DNA of 37,500 bases, from the NCBI GenBank assembly GCA_905221605.1, contig CAJNDS010002613.1, positions 172,501 to 210,000 on the forward strand, read 5' to 3'. Under the pieces are notes generated by a model that was given only the letters and a program-made list of their open reading frames with translations, ran no database searches and was not told the origin of the DNA. Shown piece by piece: positions 17,005 through 25,720 of the stretch; the stretch's first letter is position 1, and each line of letters begins with the position of its first letter. A program made the position numbers and the translations under genes. The DNA is from Symbiodinium natans. Its lineage: Eukaryota; Sar; Dinophyceae; Suessiales; Symbiodiniaceae.

Positions 17005-18147
17005 TCGAATCCTATCACGGACTGGGCAGCACCTGGTGCATCGTCCTCAGGCCGCGATCAACGTCAGCCCTTGTTGAGGCCTGCAAAGAGACCAGATGAT
17101 GCAACAGCAATAACATCAGTCACTACCGAAATCCCTGTTGCTACTCTTAATGCCATGCTGATGGCCAAGAAGTAATATTCAATACAAGAGTAATACAACA
17201 TGCAGTCTAATAAACATTTTGATAGTAGAAACAATAAAAGTAGCAGGAAGTATCCTTGCATGGAAGCCTGTGGCCACGAGCTTTCTCCACAGGGTCTGGC
17301 GTGGCGCTCTCAAGGCCCTGGCATCGGGGAAGGCGGCCGCGCTGGCCGTTTGGATCAACATCAGCCCTGAAGGCCTGCTTCAGCCGCTTGCATCACGGCA
17401 AGGTCTGCTGATTTTCGCCCGGGGTTTCGAACTTAAGCTGCAAGCTGCTCATGGTGCGAGCTGAGTTGTGAGTCAGTTATGAAAGTTGTGATGCAACAAT
17501 GTCTGTGCAGATGTCAAGAAAAAAAGCGGTGCAAAGGAGGCGCATCTGTAAATTTTGGGGTGCGTTTGCTTGAGGGGCGTAGTGTCCAAGCTTCTTACTT
17601 TGAGTCACTTCCCAGGGGTTCTCGAGCGTGGCCAAGTTCTTCGGGCTTTGGCATGAGGCAGGTGCTTCCTTGTTTGGAAAAGCCATATGAAGCAGGGTTT
17701 GTATTGCTGTTATTGGTGAGTGTATATAAGGTTCCTTTTTTAATGTTGGTGAGTGTACATATGGGGTGTCCTTTTGGGGTACAAAAAAATATAAGCCCTG
17801 CTTCATATGAAGTCGCACACAAACACAAGCTCCCCTGCGGCGTGAGGGCCAACGCGCTGCGCACCGCGGTCTACACGAGTTGTGGTGGGGGAGGTGCTAT
17901 TGCCATGAGGCTGCTTGACAGAGCTTCTGCCGGAGCATGGCAGGACGCATGTTTTCCTGGTGAACGTGCACCCGAAGGCCCTGTTGCACCCCCTCTTCTC
18001 TGAGTTTGAAGTTACGTTGCACATACTCATTAAGACCCAGTATCCTGAGGGAGCCCTTTCCACGCCCCACCACATCCTTAACATGCACGTGCTGGCGTGC
18101 GCTGCCTCGCCAGCCGGGCGTGGGCTTCCTTGTAGCGACTTGGGTAC
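17005..18147 (+). other. Region after GnT-I with only weak exon candidates
   Basis: Possible exon-like pieces are about 17020-17095 (GSTWCIVLRPRSTSALVEACKET) and about 17285-17464 (RVWRGALKALASGKAAALAVW), the second ending in TGA. Neither matches the GnT-I C-terminus convincingly. Between them lies an AT-rich tract at 17095-17240. A second MITE copy is at 17684-17809. The remainder shows nothing I can support. Confidence 0.35.
17684..17809 (+). mobile_element. MITE-like element, copy 2
   Basis: A 126-base element with perfect 14-base terminal inverted repeats, CATATGAAGCAGGG and CCCTGCTTCATATG. Internal sequence is shared with the copy at 16030-16152 (GGTGAGTGTATATAAGG, GGTGTCCTTTTGGGG, TACAAAAAA). 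TA dinucleotides border the TGAAGCAGGG core at both ends, compatible with a TA target duplication. Confidence 0.8.
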
Positions 18148-18430
18148 ATGGCAGACGGATCCAAGGAAGAAGCCGAGGTCCCCAATTTGTCTGCCATTCT
18201 GTCTGCAACCAAGCTGAAGAGACCGCCTGCTGCTTCCAAAGCTGCCAACAAGAGCAGGATCCAGCAAGATCCAGCAGGAGATCCCAGGAAGACGAGCTAG
18301 AGGAAGACATTCACACAGAAGTCCTAGTTCGGGTTCTGCTTCTTCCCAATGCGTGATGGCCATGGAAGCGAACGGTGCAGCCGCGCAATGGCCTGTCGAT
18401 CCAGACGTGAACATGAGCCTAGTTCATATA
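18148..18430 (+). CDS. Candidate 5' exon of an unrecognised gene
   Basis: ATG 18148 opens a frame MADGSKEEAEVPNLSAIL, then KLKRPPAASKAANKSRIQQ, running 50 codons to a TAG at 18298. The next frame carries a Ser/Arg-rich stretch (RGRHSHRSPSSGSASSQ) followed by MAMEANGAAAQWPVDPD. The two may be joined by a small intron or separated by an indel. Composition is coding-like, but no domain is recognisable. A rival frame (DELEEDIHTEVLVRVLLLPN) overlaps. Treat as tentative. Confidence 0.3.
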
Positions 18431-18459
18431 ATATATTAATGTGCTGCAGTTACTAATGT

Positions 18460-18880
18460 TGCTATGTCTGATTTCACATCAGATCTTTCGATGCTGCATC
18501 GGTTCCTTGGCGCGTGGTGCGTGGTACTCCTTTTTGCCTTTACCTGAAAGACCCCAATCAAGTTTGTGAAGCATGCGGTGCTGTCAGGTGGGCTACATTG
18601 AAGGCCAGGATCTCGCTCTCTCCGCTTAACCCCGAGCTCTTTGCTTCATGCAGGCTCCTGGCGAGCCGATGGGCGTTGCGCTTCCACCACTGATGCGACT
18701 GGGACGCACCTTCGCACGGCTGTGAGAGTGCATCTGGATGACTTTGGTTTTTTTTGGTCCAGCTGCGCGAGATGTTTAGACGTTTCTGCAGGGGCACATC
18801 TCGAGCAGCTGAATGATGCTGAATGGCGAAAGTTCTCGCCAGGCTTTCAGCCTCTTTGCATCGTGCAACCCGGCGAGTAA
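18460..18880 (+). CDS. Candidate exons of an unrecognised gene
   Basis: Segment 18483-18595 reads RSFDAASVPWRVVRGTPFC, then LYLKDPNQVCEACGAVR with a CxxC pair, and looks like an exon. After a CAG acceptor-like site at 18652 two frames compete. One is DGRCASTTDATGTHLRTAV and VHLDDFGFFWSSC, ending in TAA at 18878. The other is EPMGVALPPLMRLGRTFARL, ending near a GTGAG donor. I cannot decide between them and do not recognise the protein. Confidence 0.3.
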
Positions 18881-19488
18881 GCCGCGGCCTGAGCCAGTGA
18901 GCGTGACCAGGCCCTGGCGCGGTTGAGTGAACAATTTTAAGCAGGGCGGGGGGGGCGGCGGGGGGGGGGCCAAGAGCAGTTTCCAAGACTAGTCATTATT
19001 GAATCACAGGAGACGATGTGGACTACGATTTTTGGATGAAAGCGTTTGGTGAAAACACTTTTTCGGACCCGCCCGTTTGGGGGCGGGGCGCAGACGGCTT
19101 GCGAACCCACGAATGCTCAAGTGCCAAGAGGAATGTCGGTCCCAACGCTTCCTAAGTTCCTAAGTGCATCTAAGCGCCATCTTCGGAGGGGAATCTCGTC
19201 TTGTGGGAGTCAAGTCTATATGTCTAGGCCGACCTTCCCCACTCGTCCAGCGTCGTAGGCCGGATGTCGCTCGCCTCCCCCGTTGCTTTTTGTTTTCCCC
19301 GCACGACCGAACTTCGCGCCTTTGAGAAAGGATTACACGTGAACCCAACACCAGAGTGGTTTTAGTGAGTTGTTGTGCTTTTTTGGGGGGGAGCGATGTT
19401 GGAGACCGATCTTCCCGAGAAGAGGCAACTCTTGGGCCTTAGAATAAGTTTGGAAACACAACGCTCAGCGAGGGTGGTGAGGCCGGTA
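18881..19488. other. Spacer with poly-G run
   Basis: Mostly unremarkable. It has a G-rich run at 18943-18970 (more than 20 G with a few C) and a short T/G run at 19379-19392. No gene was found. Confidence 0.5.
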
Positions 19489-19700
19489 CATTGTGATACA
19501 CCGTGGTACATTGTGATGTACCGTGGTTACACGGTGGTACACGGTGGTACACGGTGGTACACTGTGGTACACTGTGGTACACTGTGGTACACTGTGGTAC
19601 ACTGTGGTACACTGTGGTACACTGTGGTACACTGTGGTACACTGTGGTACACCATGGTGCACTGTGGTGCACCGTGGTACGCCGTGGTACACCCCCTAGC
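19489..19700 (+). repeat. Decamer minisatellite GGTACACTGT
   Basis: About twenty head-to-tail copies of the 10-base unit GGTACACTGT with single-base variants at both edges (GGTACACGGT, GGTACATTGT, GGTGCACTGT) and a perfect centre. All frames appear open because the unit lacks stop codons, so long ORFs across it are artefacts. Confidence 0.95.
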
Positions 19701-20084
19701 TCGCAGTTGGCATGTCCCTTTGCGATTGTCATGAGCTGCGCCCATGGGTGCTAGTGTTTACATAATGTAATACTCGAAAACAAAAAGGAGATAATAGCAT
19801 AGCAAGATCTTTTTGCAGTATTTTATTTTTATAACAAAACAAGAAGAGGATAGTATTCTAATCCTAATACAGGATTACAAAAAGAATCATCATACTCATA
19901 CAGCAACATTCCTATATAGAACAATATGCCAGCAAAGGACTCCCTGCTGCTCCCCTGTCGGCCGGTGTGAGGGCCAGCCATCGCACTGCGGATGCTCACG
20001 TTGCTTGGACACGAGGAAGGCCCACTGCGCGCAGCTCACGACAAACGATTCGCAATTCAATGCAAGCTCTGCGGCTCTTGACGC
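19701..20084. other. AT-rich spacer
   Basis: An AT-rich stretch at about 19760-19920 is followed by GC-richer sequence. No supported gene. Confidence 0.4.
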
Positions 20085-20285
20085 ATGCTTCAGATGGTCC
20101 CGAGCTATGGGCACCTGCTTCCTGCTGAGTTGAAGCCCTTCGTCGCCCAGGACGACAACCGAATTCTTTTGGTTTCAGTGCGCGCAGAGGTAGTGAGATC
20201 AGAGCTTCCAGGCCTTGCTGGCAACACGTGTCCTCAAAGTCTTAGCGGCTTCCTCAATCTTGTCTACTTTGCCACTGGGCCGTAG
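20085..20285 (+). CDS. Candidate terminal exon, unrecognised
   Basis: The reading GHLLPAELKPFVAQDDNRIL, then LVSVRAEVVRSELPGLAG and LSGFLNLVYFATGP ending in TAG, is coding-like in composition. No domain was recognised, no start or splice border is secure, and it could be chance. Confidence 0.25.
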   Translation: MLQMVPSYGHLLPAELKPFVAQDDNRILLVSVRAEVVRSELPGLAGNTCPQSLSGFLNLVYFATGP

Positions 20286-20397
20286 GATTTTGCCGCCCTG
20301 GCCCCACCGCGGCGTGTGACTACCCGACTGGGCCAAGGCTGGGAGTGGTTGATTTTTGAGTTTTTTGTGCATTGAGAAACTAGTTTCTCTTTATGTT

Positions 20398-20575
20398 ACT
20401 ATATTATATTGTTTTTTGTTTTCTTGCTATGTTGCTATGTTGCTATGTTGTTATATTGTTATATTGCTATATTGTTATATTGTTATATTGTTATATTGTT
20501 ATATTGCTATATTGCTATATTGCTATATTGTTATGTTGCTATTTTGCTATGTTGCTATATTGTTATATACTATTA
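20398..20575 (+). repeat. AT-rich octamer repeat tract (TTGYTATR)n
   Basis: About 20 units alternating between TTGCTATG, TTGTTATA and TTGCTATA. Open frames across it are low-complexity (CYIVILLYCYI) and are not considered genes. Confidence 0.9.
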
Positions 20576-21456
20576 TGCATGATTACACTCTTAGCAAGTC
20601 TTAAAAAGCGTCTTGCCGCCACCGTCACCGGAGCTTCTCGCAGGTGGATGAGTCGTCTTCTCGCATCCTTGGCCCTGCGCCACTTTCATGGCGTGCGTGC
20701 TAACTTCTGAATGCGCTTGGCGGCCCTTCGTGGCGGACAAATGCCGGTGCCAGTGTCGGGTCTTCGCATTCCACCTGACTATGTGGTCTCAAAAGCAACC
20801 CACAACAAGATGCTGGGCTTTCGCTGCTGGACTTGGTGTTCGCCGAAGAAAGCAAGAGGGCAAGAAGGCGAGAAAGCAATATAGCAAGAGAGCCAGATGC
20901 TGAATCTTCTGGGCTCCTTTGTCTTGGCTGCCTTGGATGTTCGGTGCCCGGTGGCTCGACTGCTCCTGGCCTGGGTTGCTCGACTTTTCTTCTCCTCCGA
21001 GGTGATGCGAGGTGATGCAGCCGAACGAACAGGCGCGGGTGCGACCGCATCTGTCGGGTACTTCCCGAGCGCAAGCCGTGGACAAGCAGGTGGCTGGGAT
21101 GTTTTCCGGAATACCGGAAAGGCCTATAGACAATGCCTCCTGCCTCGGATGGGGGCTGGCAGTAGCATCCAAGGTTTGATCAGTGTAGCGAGGGCAGTGC
21201 AGCAAAGGAATGCACTTGTCAGCAACTGCGCATGGTGGTTGTGCTCTGACTTTGAGAACTCGAGGACGCTTCAATGAACATGAAAGCCCGAAGATGCGGA
21301 ATCCGTGTCTTTATCTGACGCCCGCACTGCCTTTTAGGGCTCAAGGGGTGCGTGAGCATGGGCCATCGTCTCGGCTCCATGCACCACCTTGCCCCTAGTC
21401 TTGCTCGGTGCCCCAGGGTCCTGTGGCTTCGCAAAAGCTTCCTGACCCTAGATTTG
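20576..21456 (+). other. Region with one weak ORF, no recognised gene
   Basis: The longest + strand frame (20897-21277, LGSFVLAALDVRCPVARLLL at its start) has a hydrophobic N-terminal segment but no motif or splice context. A purine-rich AGAAAGCAAGAGGGCAAGAAGGCGAGAAAGC stretch (split here as AGAAAGCAAGAGGG and CAAGAAGGCGAG) precedes it at about 20846-20895. Confidence 0.3.
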
Positions 21457-21479
21457 GTTTAGAGTTTAGGGTTTAGGGT
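21457..21479 (+). repeat. Short TTTAGGG block
   Basis: Three units, the first degenerate (TTTAGAG). Confidence 0.85.
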
Positions 21480-21883
21480 CACCTGAACCTCAGTAGCGTT
21501 GAGACAATCCGGGCGTCCTGCGGGGTTTAAGGTGCTGCAATCAGGTAGATTACGGTGACATGCTTAGGTGTCTGCAGCTTGGCACGCACTCACATCCAAC
21601 CCCTAGTGTGTTGTGGTTTTGAAGGCCTGGTCCCCATCGAGCGAATTTGGGGGGTTCAATAGTCGTGGGGGAAGGGATTATGCAGAATGGGCCTAAGTGG
21701 GGTTGCTTCTGCGGCATCTTTCTCAGAGCCTCCGCAAAATTCTGCACCTCCCCCAGGTCCTCCGGCCTGCCAGGACTCAGAGCAGTGCTCGGAGTTGCTT
21801 TGCTCAATTAGCTCCCTTTGCACGGTTTGCCATGTCGGATTGTGGGACTCTTGCGGCTGCGCAGGTCCTGTTCCATTTTGAGC

Positions 21884-23361
21884 ATGCCGGAGCCCTCTGA
21901 GTTCGCGGCAGCCTCGGTGCTTTGCAAGCTGTTGCCGCTCAAACCGGTCTGGTGGGCAGAGTGCACATGTCTTTGCAGGCAAGATGTCGAATGTCCAGGC
22001 GCCAAACTCGTAGCTCGCATGCCTCCGCTCTGTCCTAGTTTTTCGGCCCTATGGCAGAAGCTCATAATTATGTCCATCAACGTCCAGCTCAGGGAGGCAT
22101 CTTTCCTTCCATGAGTATTGGAGGCTGCTCTACATCTGCGTGGCCCATGCGATGGCCAAGACGGTTGACCTTCGTGTTGACGCAGCTGGACAAATCGGCC
22201 AGACACTGAGCTTGCCAAGCGACCAAGATTTAGATACCTGAATAAACCCTAATAAACCCTAAGCCCTAAACCCTAAACCCTAAACCCTAAACCCTGGGAC
22301 AATGTTAGCACAGCCGGCTCCCTGTGCGGTGTCTGCTCTTTTCATCTCATCAGGCTTGTAGGACAGAGATTCAGGGCGAAGAAAGGCAAGAAGAAGAGAG
22401 GGGAAGCAGAAAGGAAGGAAGGGGAGGGAAGGAAGGGAAGGGAAGGAAGGGAAGGAAGGGAAGGAAGGGAAGGAAGGGAAGGAAGGGAAGGAAGGGAAGG
22501 AAGGGAAGGAAGGGAAGGGAAGGAAGGGAAGGAAGGGAAGGGAAGGGAAGGGAAGGGAAGGGAGGGAAGGGAAGGAGGGAGGGGAAGGAAATACATGAAG
22601 GGAGGCCTCAAACTGAGCTGAAGAGAGTATGGTTTGCGGTAGAAGTGTATGCTAGGGAGAAGACCTTTCGCGTGTCGAACTTTCGTTCCGAAAATGATTC
22701 TTGAAACGTGCTTTGCCCTTGCCGCATAGCACTCTGCCACCGCCCCGAGTTTGAGTCCAGTCCAGCATGCTAAGCAGGTTGTTGGGTCGGTATTGCTGAC
22801 CTAGGTAACAGGTAAAAAAGGCGGGCATGACCAAAGGTTAAGACCGTTCATCTCAGGTTGCTTGCACACCATGTTGGCCGGCAAGGGGGTAGAAGGGAGT
22901 AAGGTTTAGGGTTTAAGGTTGAGGGGTTTAGGGGTTTAGGGGTTTAGGGGTTTAGGGGTTTAGGGGTTTAGGGGTTTAGAGGTTTAGGAGTTTAGGAGCT
23001 CTGAGCTGCCCAGCTCTCACAGGGCTCTCGCCAAGGCCTGGATGGGCTTGATGCCTGGAGACCGCGCAGACTTCAAGAGGCATCTACTGCTTGCTCACGT
23101 CCCATCAGGTGTGCGCCCAAAAATCCTGTGCTACACCAGGCCATTGAGACTCTGAACGGGTCGTGGCGGGAAGGTGTTCGCATGGATCTTCGTGAGCAAG
23201 GCCCAGATTCGGGGAAGTTCCAGACTACTTTTGGAGCAACGGTGGACGCTTTTTTGCAGGCTCGCTGGCGGATGCTTCGGAGCATGTGGTGCCGCACGCA
23301 GAAGAGCAGAAGAGGGCGGGTAGAAGAGGGCGGGTCGTTGCTATTTGAAGGGCGCGCATAG
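21884..23361 (+). CDS. Unrecognised gene, 3' exons
   Basis: Exon-like pieces: about 21884-21980 (MPEPSEFAAASVLCKLLPL); about 22092-22241 (YWRLLYICVAHAMAKTVDL, then QTLSLPSDQDLD); and a final exon 23014-23361 (HRALAKAWMGLMPGDRADF, HLLLAHVPSG, then VLHQAIETLNGSWREG, DSGKFQTTFGATVDAFLQAR) ending in TAG. In the final exon the frame moves by one base at the A5 run 23119-23123, where one extra A would make the two halves continuous. So this is an indel, an assembly error or a mutation. Introns hold CCCTAAA and TTTAGGGG repeats. No family was recognised. The stop lies about 170 bases before the bestrophin pseudogene. Confidence 0.4.
22241..22296 (-). repeat. CCCTAAA block
   Basis: Seven units with two AATAAACCCT variants at the left edge. 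Confidence 0.95.
22376..22592 (+). repeat. Purine tract (GGAAGGGAA)n
   Basis: A purine-only tract of about 210 bases built from AAGGGAAGG units of 9-10 bases. The opposite strand is all pyrimidine. Open frames across it are repeats of Gly/Arg/Lys and are not genes. It may adopt triplex structures. Confidence 0.95.
22912..22996 (+). repeat. (TTTAGGGG)n variant telomere-type block
   Basis: About nine TTTAGGGG units (one G longer than the usual unit), with TTTAGAGG and TTTAGGAG variants at the right edge. It lies directly upstream of the final exon starting near 23014. Confidence 0.95.
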
Positions 23362-23533
23362 AGGTAACAATTGTTTTGCGAACTTGTTTTTCCCCCACCC
23401 TCGGTGTGAGGTTGTTGTTATCTCAGCCGTCCTCGCCTGGGTCTTTTGTACTCTGGCCATCTCCTGTCCCTTGTTTTGTCGCCCTTTGGCTGCCGGTTCG
23501 TCGGCGACACTGTTTTTGTTTCCGTTTCTTTGG

Positions 23534-24148
23534 GTGGTGGAGCTGGCCGGCTTTCTCTTGGCCTTCTACACTTCTACTGCGTTGAGCCGTTGGTGGCGCT
23601 TTCGTTCTGAGCAGACGCCCTCGGCAAGGTTAACCCTGTCTGCTTGACGAAGCGTCCTCACCTCGCTCTCCAGGAGAATACCTCGCTCCGCCAACTCATC
23701 TAGCTTCTCCATGAAGTCGGAGGGATACCGCCGCCTCAAGAAGTGGATCGTGAACGAGATGCTTGCGCACCTGCGGATGGCCACCAGCAGCTCGTGATCC
23801 CCCCGGTAGGGGTTCCGAGTAGAATCATGAGCTGATTGCTTGCGCCGACGATGGAGCTCACACCTGGACTTGGGTGGCGCAGATTGTTGTGACACTGGCC
23901 AGGGCCCATTCCCTTCGCAAGATGTGCACTTAATGGGCCTTCTTGTGAAGGCCCACAACGTCATCCTGGCCCTTGCCTGTGGCTTCCGACTGGAAAGCAT
24001 GAGCCACAGTCCCATTCCTCTACAACGAGATCCTGCTGGGGTGGCGTGAATGCATTCTCCCTGGAGAAGCACGGGGCCATTGAGGACAATGGCCGGGCGT
24101 GTTCGAGCGAGCGTCCATGTTCCTGACTTCTTGCCGGAGTTGCCATAG
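23534..24148 (+). pseudogene. Bestrophin-like pseudogene (copy A) with internal inversion
   Basis: This is only the large third exon of the bestrophin family seen intact at 30238, 32623 and 35743. The first part (ELAGFLLAFYTSTALSRWW) is forward. From 23612 to about 23862 the sequence is the reverse complement of the next part of the exon; on the minus strand it reads GASNQLMILLG, FLRRRYPSDFMEKLDEL and RGILLESEV. It then resumes forward at CTGGACTTGGGTGGCGCAG (WTWVAQIV). Further forward parts carry deletions of about 100, 40 and 30 bases that remove the MSEY..IPLQY region and the NAELADPFG region. Exons 1 and 2 were not found upstream. The terminal PELP-TAG agrees with copy C. It cannot make a channel. 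Confidence 0.9.
23612..23862 (-). other. Inverted segment inside the bestrophin pseudogene
   Basis: About 250 bases are flipped in place. The left edge reads CTGAG|CAGACGCCCTC, where CAGACGCC is the complement of GGCGTCTG from the SVW codons. The right edge reads GAGCTCACAC|CTGGACTTGG. Re-inverting restores the order of the functional copies with no large loss. Confidence 0.9.
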
Positions 24149-25250
24149 TTTGCCCGGACGTGTCCGAACCGGTGGAGAAAGTTAACTCGGGTCGACTTGA
24201 GACAGCTATTGTCAGTTGTGAAGAGTTAGGGCAGTTAGGTGGTCTTTTCAAGGACTGAGCGGACAGTCTACCTCCGCCTCACCCAGAAGCCTGTTCCCGG
24301 TGACACGCTTCTTGCGCCTGTAATCCTCAGAAGTAGGAGTGGCCTTTGTGCATTCTGAGCTGCTGCACAGGCTGTGCTTGGATCTTTGTTGCCCTTGTGA
24401 CTAGGGCGGCCTGCAACGGAATCATGGGGGCATGAGGTTCTAGCAGTGCCAAGCGGCGCTTCTGCTCAGGTGCTCGTCTCCAGCTGGTTGGTGATGACCC
24501 TCATGGGCAGCCATGGCGACGAGCCCTCAGCTGCTACCACTTCGCTCTCGGTGCATCGATTTAGCTTGATGCTGGCTTGATGCTATGTTCTCAGGACGCA
24601 GCCAGCAAGCCTCAGTTGCAGCCCCAGGAGGAGCCTGGCAGAATGCAATCCCCACTACCGGTCGGAGCGGAATCGTGAACGCCAGAGATACCACGAAGAA
24701 AGTCGAATGCTCCACGCCAGCGGAATGCAATTTTTCGATGTCACTAGCACCTGTCTTTGCTCCTGCAAGAGGCTGCGCCAGCTCACGAACTGCGTGAGAA
24801 CAGCCCTGCCTTTGGTTTCGGAGCAGAGTGGAATGCACATGAGCGCACGGCTGAGCCCGCAGCAACGTGTTGCTGCAGGCCTTGTCGGAGGCGCTTCAGG
24901 CTGCAAGCTGAGTCTGGCTCGAAAGTATGAAGAGCTTAATTATGAAGCAACAGTAACAGCAGGGGTTCCAGCAGCCCCTCGCCATATGAGCACAGCTCGA
25001 ACGTGGCAGAAGCTAGCAAGGATTGCAGATGCGATGCTGGTCTGCTAGGTCTGCAGAGCGTCTGTTCATGTCACCGCCCGCCCTGCCCTGTTTCACAGAA
25101 TGCTGTGCGATTTCGATCAAACGGAGAACACCAGGCAGAGTTTGTACATTTTTGGCCCCTAAAGCCCGAAGTATCTCTGCATCTGGGAGCTGCAGCTTTC
25201 AACATCTGAAAGTTTTCGCTGCAGCGGAACTCAGCACGTAGTTCACCACA
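24149..25250 (+). repeat. Decayed 3' flank of the bestrophin repeat unit
   Basis: Non-coding sequence shared with the flanks of copies B, C and D. Shared blocks include GAAGAGTTAG..GGTGGTCTTTTC, CTCAGAAGTAGGA.TGGC, GTGCTCGTCTCCAGCTGG, TTGCAGCCCCAGG.GAGCCTG, GAGGCTGCGCC.GCTCACGAACTGC and GAACAGCCCTGCCTT. Indels between copies are not multiples of three, so this is probably not coding. Confidence 0.7.
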
Positions 25251-25494
25251 GAGTGGGCCAGGATATGTCTGTCAAGGGAGGTGACGACAGCCTGCTCGAG
25301 ATACTGCAGGACTCACCTGGCGCAACAAGCCGGTCGTTTTTTCTCCGGGAGTTCATGACAGGATCGTTGGCGACCGAACTGGCATCGGCAACACCACTTC
25401 TTCACCGAGGAGGGAGGTGCGGGAGTCTGAGTGATCATCTTTGCTCGGTCGTACGACGACCTGCAAGGACAGCCCGGTTCTATAAACTAACTAG

Positions 25495-25720
25495 CCGCGA
25501 TTCAGGAGCCAGGATTCAGGAAATCCGGTGATTCTGGAAACTGGGCGATGGGCGAATTTGTCCGATTCAGGAAAATGGCTTCACACGATTTAGGAAGCCA
25601 CGATGGGAACTGTCCGGTGCAGGAAACTTATTTCACACACTTCGCGATTCAGAAAGAAACCACGTGAATCCGGAAGCAAAGCCATTGGAAACCAAGCGAT
25701 TCAGATTCGCTGGGGGATGG
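25495..25720 (+). repeat. Degenerate GATTCAGGAA repeats
   Basis: GATTCAGGA, GATTCTGGAA, GATTCAGGAAAA, GATTTAGGAA, GTGCAGGAA, GATTCAGAAA and AATCCGGAA follow each other at irregular spacing of roughly 15-40 bases, looking like an old decayed tandem repeat. Confidence 0.6.

Noticed and set aside
19375-19754. Open frames of 70-120 codons on both strands over the GGTACACTGT array
   Set aside because: The 10-base unit has no stop codon in any frame, so the frames are a by-product of the repeat.
22324-22740. Gly/Arg/Lys- and Leu/Pro/Ser-rich frames over the purine tract
   Set aside because: Low-complexity translation of AAGGGAAGG units.
23566-24072. Minus-strand frame of 168 codons with bestrophin-like sequence, as if a gene lay on the minus strand
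   Set aside because: Only the inverted part is bestrophin-like; both flanks are the same exon on the plus strand.
24149-25048. A second gene in the bestrophin repeat unit, suggested by conserved flank sequence
   Set aside because: Alignment of the flank copies shows indels not divisible by three and no shared open frame.
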